39,444 nt of DNA. Source: Streptomyces afghaniensis 772. Its GTDB lineage: Bacteria > Actinomycetota > Actinomycetes > Streptomycetales > Streptomycetaceae. Location of the stretch: positions 1-39,444 of the forward strand of contig KE354115.1 of NCBI GenBank assembly GCA_000415505.1, written 5' to 3'. Below are positions 7,631 through 15,088 of this stretch, in pieces. Below the pieces are notes generated by a model. It was not told the origin of the DNA. It saw only the letters and a program-made list of their open reading frames with translations, and did not search any database. The position numbers and the translations under genes were made by a program. How positions within the stretch are numbered: the stretch's first letter is position 1; each line of letters starts with the position of its first letter.

Positions 7631-7930
7631 TCATGGTCGGTCCCGTTGCGGCACGATCGCCACCGGGCAGTCCGCGTGATGCAACAGCGTGTGCCCCACC
7701 CGGCCCAGATGGAGGCTGAAGTGGCCGTGCCTGCGCCGGGCTCCGATGATCAGGAGGTCCGCTGCGGCGGAGCGATGCAGCAGCACCTCGGATGTGCAGG
7801 TGCGCAGCGCGAGTGCCGCGTCGGCGCGGCCGAGCCGGAACAGGCGTGGAGCAGGAATTGCGCCCCGTACACGCTCGGTGCTGCGTCTTGCCGCCGCGCC
7901 CGGCGCTGCCGCTCCGCGCGACTGACACAC
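7631..7930 (-). pseudogene. Universal stress protein C-terminal remnant
   Basis: Only the last 57 or so residues (about 7631-7804) are recognisable: EVLLHRSAAADLLIIGARRR, then HGHFSLHLGRVGHTLLHHA and DCPVAIVPQ. They match the end of the second domain of the Usp proteins at 3417 and 8017, including the same degenerate GARRR...LGR motif. Upstream codons (7805-7930) show no Usp likeness, and the whole first domain is absent. It lies on the minus strand just upstream of the HAD gene and is probably what is left of a Usp gene that once preceded the HAD-GH65 pair. Confidence 0.78.
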
Positions 7931-8016
7931 CTGTGAGGAGTCGGGGATGATGAAGGGGGCAGTGACCCGGACGTTCGGCGAGCCTTCTTCAGCCTTTGCG
8001 CAGGGCGGTGAGAGCG

Positions 8017-8880
8017 ATGGATCTTCCCGTGGTCGTGGGCGTGGACGGCTCTGAGTCGAGCCTGAGCGCCGTGGACTGGGCAGCGGATGAGGCCGCGCTG
8101 CGCGGGCTGCCGCTGCGGGTGGTGTACGCCTCGCTGTGGGAGCGGTACGAACGCGCCGTCTTCGCCACTGGAGGGGACAGGTCGGAGCAGATCCTCAATG
8201 GTGTCTTCGTAGCGGCCGCACACGAACGTGCCCGGAAGCGGGTACCTGATCTGAAAGTGTCCACCCAGGTGATACCGGACGGGCCGACGCCCGTTCTGGT
8301 GCGTGAGGCACGTAAGGCATCCGTGCTGGTCCTGGGGTGCCGCGGTCGCGGTGATGTTGCCGAGCTGCTACTCGGTTCCGTCAGCCTGACCGTGGCGGGA
8401 CAGGCCGACTGCCCTGTGATCGTGGTCCGTGGCGGCCACGACGACGGGAGCGGGACGCCTCGTCGCATCGTTCTGGGTATCGGAGCGGAGGCGGCAACCG
8501 CGAACGCCGTCCGCTTCGCTTTGGAGGAGGCAGAGCGACGCGGCGCCCTGGTGGAGGCCATACGCGCCTGGCGGCGTCCGGCGAGCGAGGCCATCGACCA
8601 TCCGCTGCTCGGGGAAAGGCCGGTGCACGCGTATGAGGAGGGGGCAGTGCAAACGCTGGACGCCGCGCTGCACGACGCCCCAGCGGGCGTGGAACTGCTC
8701 AAGCGCACGGCCGAAGGCTCCGCCCGGAAGGTGCTCCTGGATGCCTCCCACGGTGCGGAGCTGCTGGTCGTGGGGGCACGGCGCCACCCGGGGCACTTTG
8801 GACTGCAACTCGGCAGGGTCGCCCACACGGTGCTGCACCACGCCGCATGTCCGGTCGCTGTGGTGCCCGAGCGTGTGTGA
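8017..8880 (+). CDS. Tandem universal stress protein
   Basis: A 287-residue protein with two UspA domains (about 3-140 and 150-285). The first has VVVGVDGSESSLSAVDWA and an intact nucleotide motif (GCRGRGDVAELLLGS). The second has GARRHPGHFGLQLGR in place of the motif, as in the paralogues at 3417, 17732 and 25629. ATG 8017 is chosen because GGGCGGTGAG precedes it; a start at 7996 is possible. The D-lactate dehydrogenase gene follows 119 bases later on the same strand. The upstream region (7931-8016) has GGGGGCAGTGACCC at 7955-7968, a poor match to the DevR-like palindrome that I did not annotate. Confidence 0.93.
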   Translation: MDLPVVVGVDGSESSLSAVDWAADEAALRGLPLRVVYASLWERYERAVFATGGDRSEQILNGVFVAAAHERARKRVPDLKVSTQVIPDGPTPVLVREARKASVLVLGCRGRGDVAELLLGSVSLTVAGQADCPVIVVRGGHDDGSGTPRRIVLGIGAEAATANAVRFALEEAERRGALVEAIRAWRRPASEAIDHPLLGERPVHAYEEGAVQTLDAALHDAPAGVELLKRTAEGSARKVLLDASHGAELLVVGARRHPGHFGLQLGRVAHTVLHHAACPVAVVPERV

Positions 8881-8999
8881 GGACTGTTGCGCATACGGCA
8901 CACCGGGTTGTGCTGACAGAGTCCTTACGCCCAGGCCCGGCTGGTCCGACGACTGCCTGGTCCGCAAGGGCACCTGGCCCACAGAACAGGGAGGCCCCT

Positions 9000-10013
9000 G
9001 TGGAGATCATCGCGTACGGAGTCCTGGCCGACGAGCAGCCACTGCTGGGGGAGACTTTCGCCAGGGCGTTCGCCGACCGCCACGATCTGCGCTGCCTGAA
9101 CCTCTTCCTGAACCGGGACACCGTTCCCCTCGCGGCAGGCCATGAGGTCGTGCTCAGCAGTGTGAACGACACCCTCGACGCCGAGGTACTGCGCCATTTG
9201 GCCAAGCACGGCACCAAGCTGATCGCCCAGCGGTCCACCGGCTACAACAACATAGACCTGGCCACGGCCCGAGAGCTGGGTCTGACGGTGGCCCGGGTGT
9301 CGTACTACTCGCCCTACTCGGTCGCCGAGTTCGCCTGGGCACTGGCCCTGGCAGTGGGCCGGCGGATCGTACGGGCCGCGCACCGCACCCGCGAGTTCGA
9401 CTTCCGGCTCGATGGGCTCATGGGCCGCGACCTGCACGGCCGCACGGTGGGAGTCATGGGCACCGGCAAGATCGGCACGGCGTTTGCCCTCATCGCCCAC
9501 GGCTTCGGCATGCGCCTGCTCGGCTGGGACGTCGCCGAGAACCCCGCCTGCCTGGCCCTCGGCATGGAGTACGTCCCGCGCGAGCGGGTGTTCGCCGAAT
9601 CCGACCTGATCAGCCTGCACGTACCGCTACTGCCGGACACCCACCATCTCGTGGACGCACACGCCCTGGCCCTGATGAAGGACGACGCGGTCCTGGTCAA
9701 CTCCAGCCGCGGCGGCCTGGTCGACACCGACGCCCTGCTGACCACCCTGCGCGCCGGCCGCCTCAGGGAGGTGGGCCTGGACGTGTACGAGGAGGAGGCC
9801 GGGGTCTTCTTCCTCGACAAGTCCCTGGAAGTGATGACCGACGAACGCCTGGCCCGGCTGATGACCCTCCCCAACGTGCTGGTCACCTCACATCAGGCGT
9901 ACTTCACCCAGGACGCCGTAGGCCAGATCGCCGAGACCACCGTGCGCAATATCGAGGACTACTTCGCTGACCGCACGAGCGACAACACGCTCACCCATCC
10001 GGGCTCCGAATGA
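9000..10013 (+). CDS. D-lactate dehydrogenase / 2-hydroxyacid dehydrogenase (LdhA type)
   Basis: A 337-residue NAD-dependent dehydrogenase that would reduce pyruvate to D-lactate and regenerate NAD+. The Rossmann loop is GVMGTGKIG (about 150-158). The catalytic triad is visible as Arg237 in NSSRGG, Glu266 in DVYEEE and His298 in TSHQAY, the same spacing as in lactobacillar D-LDH. Further family marks are STGYNNIDL, YSPYSVAEFA and the GVFFLDKS loop typical of fermentative LdhA rather than glycerate or phosphoglycerate enzymes. GTG 9000 is preferred, with GGGAGG upstream, over an in-frame start at 8847 that would overlap the Usp gene. A lactate-forming enzyme in a Streptomyces stress island fits redox balancing when oxygen is short. 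Confidence 0.93.
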   Translation: MEIIAYGVLADEQPLLGETFARAFADRHDLRCLNLFLNRDTVPLAAGHEVVLSSVNDTLDAEVLRHLAKHGTKLIAQRSTGYNNIDLATARELGLTVARVSYYSPYSVAEFAWALALAVGRRIVRAAHRTREFDFRLDGLMGRDLHGRTVGVMGTGKIGTAFALIAHGFGMRLLGWDVAENPACLALGMEYVPRERVFAESDLISLHVPLLPDTHHLVDAHALALMKDDAVLVNSSRGGLVDTDALLTTLRAGRLREVGLDVYEEEAGVFFLDKSLEVMTDERLARLMTLPNVLVTSHQAYFTQDAVGQIAETTVRNIEDYFADRTSDNTLTHPGSE

Positions 10014-10457
10014 GACAGACGGACGGCATCGGCGGCCGGTGTGTCGGCGATCAGCATCAGGAGTCCTTCCCGCCTCCCCGACGGCACCTTCGGGGCTGCC
10101 CTGTGACCTGGGCGCTCTCTCGTGTCCCTCAGCGCGCCGAGGCCACGTCCGACAGCCCCGAAGACTGGCGTCAGCTCCTCGCCGGAGTCCTGACTGGGGG
10201 CCTCGCCTTGCCCACCAATTCACTGGCGGCCGCTCAGCGTATGAATGCCGACCGGCGAGCGGTCATGACCGGCCCGATGGCGAGACCGCCGCGGCGATCA
10301 GCGACGACCAGTTGACCGTCTCGGTGCGTACCGCGATGCGAATGGTTTCCCAGTACGTCGGTGCTCCTACCGGAATTGCCCACAATATCTAGAGTCGTCG
10401 AGCCTGGCCCGCCTGCACTTCGGCCGGAGGACACGGCCCGAAAGACACCTCAGGCCC
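10014..10457. other. Intergenic region with no supported gene
   Basis: A 101-codon frame begins at ATG 10010, overlapping the LDH stop as ATGA, and runs to 10315. It includes a protein-like stretch around 10150-10240 (EDWRQLLAGVLTGGLALP), but I recognise no family and see no ribosome site outside LDH. It may be a coupled small gene or a degraded fragment. From about 10380 rightward the base composition becomes visibly less G/C-rich. Confidence 0.4.
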
Positions 10458-10892
10458 TTAACTCGTCAAGCCATGCGTGTCTCCGGCGTCTTCGGCATCG
10501 AGCACCGCGTCCAGAGTGTCTCCGATCTGGATGAGGTCTTCCGGGGAGAGCTTGGGTGGAGTCCAGTGGTGTGCGCGTGCGTGATCGACGAAGGTCTCGT
10601 CCAGCGGGACGTGGTAGCGCTCGACGTAGTGAGCGAGGTCTGAGTACCAGAACCACTCGCCGTCAGTGTGCAGCTCCAACGCGCCGATGAGTTCGTTGCT
10701 CAGCGCGTCATGGACTGGTGATCCGGTGACGGCAAGGGCAGATCCTGAACGGAGATACTGCACCAGCTTCTCCTCGTCCGGGGCGGCGTGGTCGCGGACC
10801 GAGTCGCGAAGTGCAGGGCCGTCGGGGCGACCATGTGCCAGTTCCTGAAACTCACCAAGGAACCGGTTGTAGGGAAAAGAGTCACTGCCCAT
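10458..10892 (-). CDS. Hypothetical protein
   Basis: A 144-residue acidic soluble protein from ATG 10892; a longer version from TTG 10940 is possible but has no better ribosome site. It has no signal peptide or membrane segment. Visible pieces are a DEEKLVQYLRSG segment, an aromatic-rich DGEWFWYSDLAHYVERYHV stretch, and a C-terminal acidic helix (IQIGDTLDAVLDAEDAG). I do not recognise a family with a known function; it has the look of small Streptomyces accessory proteins, some of which serve as immunity proteins, but nothing here proves that. Base composition is lower in G/C than in the flanking island. It lies in tandem with the lipoprotein gene upstream (10981-11610). Confidence 0.7.
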   Translation of the reverse strand: MGSDSFPYNRFLGEFQELAHGRPDGPALRDSVRDHAAPDEEKLVQYLRSGSALAVTGSPVHDALSNELIGALELHTDGEWFWYSDLAHYVERYHVPLDETFVDHARAHHWTPPKLSPEDLIQIGDTLDAVLDAEDAGDTHGLTS

Positions 10893-10980
10893 GCGCGGAA
10901 GCCTATTTGGCTTTGTCCATGTAAATGGGTTCTGGCTCAACTTCTGTGTAGTGACTGCGCAGAGTTAGACTCTTACCGTT

Positions 10981-11610
10981 TCATGTTGCCTTTGCCGATG
11001 GTGGCTGCCCATTCTGTGCCTGCCGGATGCGCTGGGCGAACATGCGGGTGACAGAGTTCAAGATCTTGGCGTCGGCCGCGGCTGGACCATCCGTGTTGAT
11101 GTTCACGTAGGCAAATACAGAGTCCAGGCGGAGGGTGATCGAGGTACTGCAATGGTTCTTGCCGATGCAGTAGGAGGCCGTGAACGCTGCATCGACGTCC
11201 GGGATCTGTGCGGGCCCAACTTGAGCGCTTGCCATCTGAGACTTGCTCTCCGTGTATCTGCCGATGGCCTGAGCCCTCGTCCGAAAAGATTGGAGACCGA
11301 ATCCAACAGTGCCTTCGAGGTCGGTCGCAGCGTAACCCTGGGTGCCGTAAGCCAAGCTACCGCCGTCTTCGGGGTTGGCACCGTGGAGACGGAGCGTGCC
11401 GGACTTCTCCCAACCGGGAGGCACGGCGTCCGAGTCCGGTAACACCGCCCGTACTTGATCCTTGTCCAGGGCCCTGACGGACTGAGGCGACGGCGTGTCG
11501 CCCTGGGTGGGCCTGTGCTCTTTGGCGCCGGCCCCGGACCCACACCCAAACAGAGACAAGATCGCCCCAACCGCGCATATCCCTTGGACTGCCCTCTTGG
11601 CCCGCAACAT
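10981..11610 (-). CDS. Secreted lipoprotein of unknown function
   Basis: A 209-residue precursor with a lipoprotein signal: basic start (MLRAKRA), hydrophobic core (ICAVGAILSLFG) and lipobox LFGC with the acylated Cys at 23. The mature part begins with a Gly/Ser/Ala-rich tether, then a domain of about 150 residues with LDKDQVRAVLPDSDAVPPGW, a Cys pair (YCIGKNHC), and repeated aromatic/Val strands (SVFAYVNINTDG). This order resembles the extracellular sensor-like lipoproteins of actinobacteria (PknH-sensor-like fold), but that is a guess from pattern. ATG 11610 follows GAGGGGG. The gene lies in the A/T-richer block next to the IS110 element. Confidence 0.82.
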   Translation of the reverse strand: MLRAKRAVQGICAVGAILSLFGCGSGAGAKEHRPTQGDTPSPQSVRALDKDQVRAVLPDSDAVPPGWEKSGTLRLHGANPEDGGSLAYGTQGYAATDLEGTVGFGLQSFRTRAQAIGRYTESKSQMASAQVGPAQIPDVDAAFTASYCIGKNHCSTSITLRLDSVFAYVNINTDGPAAADAKILNSVTRMFAQRIRQAQNGQPPSAKAT

Positions 11611-11777
11611 GTTCCCCCTCTAGCGATCAGCCCGACGATCATATGGGTGTCGCCGGCTCGGGCGACTTCAGTGCCGCCCTGAGAAGCCCAGCCGTCACTC
11701 AGAGTGGCCGTTGCGCGGAAGCTGTGCCAGAACCGAAACTCGTGAACACAGCCACCTATTCACGCCCTGCAGCCTGG

Positions 11778-13067
11778 TCACGCCGCCTCTAGAGCTTCGG
11801 CAGTAGTAGGAAACGCCGTCTGTTCATCGAACAGCTCGTGCTGCTGGAGACAGTGGTAGAGCTGGCCGAGCATGCGATTGAAGAGGTTGCGCTGGGCCGC
11901 TGCGTGCCAGTCACCATGGTCGTCACGGCGCCTGCGGTAGTGCGCCTTGGCGCCAGGAGAGGCGCTGATGGCAGAGAAGGCCCATAGGTAGCCGGCATGG
12001 TTGAGACGGTCATTCTTCACCCACCGCCTGGTGACACTGGACTTCTTGCCGGACGCCCTCGTGATGGGTGACGCGCCGGCATAGGCCTTCAGCCCACGGG
12101 CGTCCGAGAAGCGCTGCCGGTCGTCACCGATCTCGGCCAGCACCCGGGCGCCGAGCTGGACGCCGAGGCCGGGGAAACTGAGGATGATGTCAGCATCCGG
12201 GTGCTGAGGGAATGCTTCGTCCACCGCCTCTTCGAGGTCGGTGGCAGCCTTGGAGGCGGCTTCAAGCTGAATGAGCAAGGCGAGCATCTGCTTGCCGAGA
12301 GCGTCCTCGACGAGCGGCGGCTGATGAGCCCAGGCGCCTCGGAGGATCTCGTGGAGGCGGTCGGCTTCCGCTTCGATGCCGCGCTGGCGGCCGGCCCGCT
12401 TGAGGGCCGACCGGAGTTGCGCGCGGGTCAGTCTTGCGGCTCGCGTCGGTGTGGGTGCGAGGCGGAGGAGTTCGTGGGCCTCGGGTCGGCAGAGGCCCTT
12501 CTTCCAGGTCTCCACGGCTGCCAGGGCAGCCGGGTAGTACTCACGCAGCAAGGAGCGGAGCTGGTTGGCGATCTGTTGGCGGTTCCAGACGGCGTCCTGC
12601 TGGGCACGTGCAAGAACTGCGACGGCGCGGGCCAGGTCACTGTCCTGCGGCAGTGGCCGGTGGGCGTGCATGTCGGTGCGCAAGATGTTCGCCAGGACCA
12701 GGGCGTCGCCGGGGTCGGACTTCTTGCGGGAAACGGAGTGCCGATCGCGGTAGCGGGAAGCGGCCATCGGATTGATGGCGAACACTTGACGCTTACCGGT
12801 TCGCAGCACGGCCACAAGCAGTCCCCGGGAGGTTTCGATCGCGACCGGGATCGGGTTGTCCTCACAGTCGCCGTGGTCGGCAAGCAGGTCCAGAAGGATC
12901 TTGTAGCCAGCCGCGTCGTCGGTGATGTGCCGCTTGGCGAGCAGTTGGCCGCTCTCGTCGACCAGGGCTACGTCGTGCGTGCGCTCGGCCCAGTCGATAC
13001 CGCAGTAGATCAAGTTTGCCCCCTCCGTCATGCTCTTGCTGATCGTTCGCGAGTTCACGCGGGCCAC
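11778..13067 (-). CDS. IS110-family transposase/recombinase
   Basis: A DEDD recombinase of up to 429 residues. The N-terminal RuvC-like domain has YCGIDWAERTHDVALVD (first Asp, residue 25 from GTG 13067), VAIETSRG (Glu) and KKSDPGDALVLANIL (the last two Asp). The C-terminal transposase_20 part has SFPGLGVQLGARVLAEIGDD and LKAYAGASPITRASGKK, which includes the catalytic Ser. These features define IS110 (DEDD_Tnp_IS110 plus transposase_20). The start is uncertain: GTG 13067, ATG 13031, or TTG 13013, the last preceded by an excellent GGAGGGGG. The frame is intact, so the element may be active. IS110 enzymes use an element-encoded bridge (seek) RNA to pair donor and target DNA. Confidence 0.93.
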   Translation of the reverse strand: MARVNSRTISKSMTEGANLIYCGIDWAERTHDVALVDESGQLLAKRHITDDAAGYKILLDLLADHGDCEDNPIPVAIETSRGLLVAVLRTGKRQVFAINPMAASRYRDRHSVSRKKSDPGDALVLANILRTDMHAHRPLPQDSDLARAVAVLARAQQDAVWNRQQIANQLRSLLREYYPAALAAVETWKKGLCRPEAHELLRLAPTPTRAARLTRAQLRSALKRAGRQRGIEAEADRLHEILRGAWAHQPPLVEDALGKQMLALLIQLEAASKAATDLEEAVDEAFPQHPDADIILSFPGLGVQLGARVLAEIGDDRQRFSDARGLKAYAGASPITRASGKKSSVTRRWVKNDRLNHAGYLWAFSAISASPGAKAHYRRRRDDHGDWHAAAQRNLFNRMLGQLYHCLQQHELFDEQTAFPTTAEALEAA

Positions 13068-13199
13068 GCAGCGACCTAATCCCAGGACTCAGCCCCTCAC
13101 GGCCGGTCCGCCACCTCAGTAGCTGTTCGTGGCACCAGCTCCCCCCGCGGGCCTCGGTCTTCGCGGGAGCTCGGGGCTCGGGCGTCGTGAGAGGTCACC

Positions 13200-13340
13200 G
13201 TGGAGTGGGCTCGCACCACCAACACCAACGAGTGATGTTCGAAATGGTGTTGACGCTCGGTGGCGCTGGGCGTCGCCGATCTTTCGGTAGGCATCGCAGG
13301 CCGGGAGGGACGTCAAGCGTCCGCCCAGCGCCAGCGGGCG
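13200..13340 (-). ncRNA. Candidate bridge RNA of the IS110 element
   Basis: About 150-270 bases upstream of the transposase start, on the same strand, lies a block with strong pairing potential. A perfect 12-bp helix joins 13261-13272 (TGGCGCTGGGCG) with 13322-13333. Within its loop are two small hairpins (13276-13279 with 13284-13287; 13309-13312 with 13318-13321). Beside it is a 7-bp hairpin (13221-13227 with 13245-13251) with a 17-base loop. No supported protein gene covers the block. In IS110-subgroup elements the bridge RNA is transcribed from the left end in front of the transposase, so position and strand fit. The exact ends and guide loops cannot be assigned by eye. Confidence 0.35.
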
Positions 13341-13784
13341 CCAACATCTTTCAGACTCGCTGTGAGCTGGGCGTCGGCTCATCCAGTGTTCCGGTGGCTT
13401 CCATCGGTTCGTGGTGGCGGCCGATGCGGGCCGAGACGTGCCCCGTCTGTCCGAAGGCCTCATGGGCCAAGCCGCCCGCTTGCATCCACTCGGTACCGCA
13501 CGGGCCGCCACCACTCGAGCAGCTCCGTCACGGATGACGCCAACGGACCGCTCTTAATTCCGGATTAGGGAGGGCGTCGGCCTGGGGCCGACGCCATGGA
13601 GCCGGGGGCCGCCCGCTTCTTGCGGGCCCGAATCACACGGTGCGCGGCTCTGCTCCGCTTCTCCGTGTCTCCTTGTGGCCCTCGGCTCAATTCCATGGCA
13701 CCACCCATCATCGGCGTGCTGTAGGGCCGGGCGGCCCCGACCTGGGGACGGGTCGGTCCGTTCGGGCCCCTGCTGGCCGGTCTG
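13341..13784. other. Non-coding region right of the IS110 element with hairpins and palindromes
   Basis: No supported gene is seen. A 43-codon minus-strand frame (13565-13696) and a 44-codon one ending near 13360 are too short to judge. Notable structures are a perfect 10-bp hairpin (13573-13595), a 6-bp hairpin (13611-13627), and two palindromes like the DevR-like box at 13724-13737 and 13746-13759. The hairpins could end transcription of the alcohol dehydrogenase that stops at 13785. Confidence 0.5.
13573..13595. terminator. Perfect 10-bp hairpin
   Basis: GGCGTCGGCC (13573-13582) and GGCCGACGCC (13586-13595) pair perfectly around a 3-base loop. A second hairpin, GCCCGC/GCGGGC with loop TTCTT, lies at 13611-13627. 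Both lie downstream of the alcohol dehydrogenase on its strand. Confidence 0.5.
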
Positions 13785-14813
13785 TCACTCGCGGTGCAGT
13801 ACGACCTTGAGAGCGCCCGTGGTGGTGCCGCCGGCGAACGCCTCGTAGGCGTCCTTCATCCGGTCGAGGGGGAGGGTGTGGGTGACCAGTCCGGAGATGG
13901 GCAGGTCTCCGTACCTCACCAGCTCCAGCAACCACCGTGTGGGGGATGTGTCCACCTGGCCGGTGCTGATGGTCAGGTTCTCGCGCCACAGGGACTCGAG
14001 ATGCAGCGTCACCGGCTTGCCGTGCACCCCGATGTTGGCGATGTGCCCTCCGGTACGGACGGCGCGGGTGGCCAGAACGAAGCCGTCCGGTTCGCCCGAT
14101 GCCTCGATGACCACGTCGGCACCCGGTCCCTCGGACAGCTCGGCGATCACCTTGCCGGGCACTTCGGCGGCATCGGCCCCCACACCGGCGGCGGCTTCGA
14201 GCCGCGCGGCGGACAGGTCCACCACGATGATCCGCCGGGGCGAGGACAGCCGTGCGATGATCACCGAGGCGAGACCGACGGGACCCGCCCCGACCACGAC
14301 CACGGTGTCGCCCGGGCTCACGTGGCCGTTCCGTACCCCGAACTCGTAGGCCGTGGGGAGGAGTTCGGCGAGCAGGACCGCTTCGTTGAGCGGGACCTTC
14401 CACGGCCGCCGGTGGGTGGAGTGGTCGGCGAGGGGAATCAGCGCCAGCTCGGCCTGGGTCCCGTTGATCAGATTGCCAAGAAGCCATCCACCGCCCTCGC
14501 TGCACTGCCCGAGCTTGGTGTCACGGCATTCCCGGCAGCGGCCGCAGGCCGAGACGGCCGACATGATCAGCTGGTCCCCAGGACGCACGTGGTGGACGTC
14601 GCGTCCGACCTCCAAAACCTCGCCGACGGCCTCGTGCCCGAGGACCGTCCCCGGCTTCACCTCGGGGAGATCGCCCCGCAGGATGCGCAGGTCACTTCCG
14701 CAGACGGTGGTGGCGTCGACGCGCACGATCGCGTCGGTCGGCTCCTCGATCGCGGGGTCCGGGACGGGGTCCCAGGAGATCTGTCCGGGGCCGTGGTAGA
14801 CGAGCGCTCGCAC
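13785..14813 (-). CDS. Zinc-dependent alcohol dehydrogenase (MDR family)
   Basis: A 342-residue medium-chain dehydrogenase. The catalytic zinc ligands are visible in TVCGSDLRIL (Cys) and GHEAVGEV (His-Glu); the structural zinc cluster is CGRCRECRDTKLGQC, four Cys with normal spacing; the NAD-binding loop is VVVVGAGPVGLASV, followed by IIVVDLS, whose Asp favours NAD over NADP. It would interconvert an alcohol and an aldehyde or ketone; the substrate is unknown. GTG 14813 is chosen, with AGGAG upstream; GTG 14822 in frame is possible. The N-terminus (ALVYHGPGQISWDPVPDP) closely resembles the partial gene at 39367 at the right window edge. It lies downstream of the kinase and Usp genes on the same strand, after a 275-base gap. 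Confidence 0.93.
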   Translation of the reverse strand: MRALVYHGPGQISWDPVPDPAIEEPTDAIVRVDATTVCGSDLRILRGDLPEVKPGTVLGHEAVGEVLEVGRDVHHVRPGDQLIMSAVSACGRCRECRDTKLGQCSEGGGWLLGNLINGTQAELALIPLADHSTHRRPWKVPLNEAVLLAELLPTAYEFGVRNGHVSPGDTVVVVGAGPVGLASVIIARLSSPRRIIVVDLSAARLEAAAGVGADAAEVPGKVIAELSEGPGADVVIEASGEPDGFVLATRAVRTGGHIANIGVHGKPVTLHLESLWRENLTISTGQVDTSPTRWLLELVRYGDLPISGLVTHTLPLDRMKDAYEAFAGGTTTGALKVVLHRE

Positions 14814-15088
14814 GATACTCACTCGCTCCTGCACTCCACGGTCACTCCCGAGGGATGTGCGGGCAACCGGAATCATCAGCCCGTCGGACCGCCGGCACGG
14901 CGGGATCCGTCGTCTCGTCGTTCGGCCGGTGTTCATGACCGCATGGAGGAGCTGCCGCTGCGTCGATCAGCGAGAACCGGCCCGTCAGCCCGGCCGGGTC
15001 GGCGGCGCAACATCCCGCGAATTCTGGTGGCCGCCGGGAGCCCGGTGGCCGGTAGCCGGTCCCGGATATACGCGGGTCCACCGCCCGC

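Larger units (their letters stand above)
11700..13400 (-). mobile_element. IS110-family insertion element (ends approximate)
   Basis: The transposase at 11778-13067 defines the element. IS110 elements have no terminal inverted repeats and leave few or no target duplications, so the ends cannot be set from one copy. By analogy with the roughly 1.5-1.6 kb streptomycete IS110, a short right end after the stop and a left end of some 200-350 bases upstream of the start are expected. The limits given are an estimate. Confidence 0.55.

Noticed and set aside
8967-8980. Possible DevR-like box before the D-lactate dehydrogenase (AGGGCACCTGGCCC)
   Set aside because: Only the right arm fits, spacing is one base off and it sits about 20 bases before the start codon.
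12201-13079. Plus-strand open frame of about 290 codons antisense to the IS110 transposase
   Set aside because: No family likeness, while the opposite strand encodes a complete DEDD transposase.
13341-13784. CRISPR array or phage attachment site near the hairpins
   Set aside because: No direct repeats with regular spacers, no tRNA and no integrase; only inverted repeats are present.
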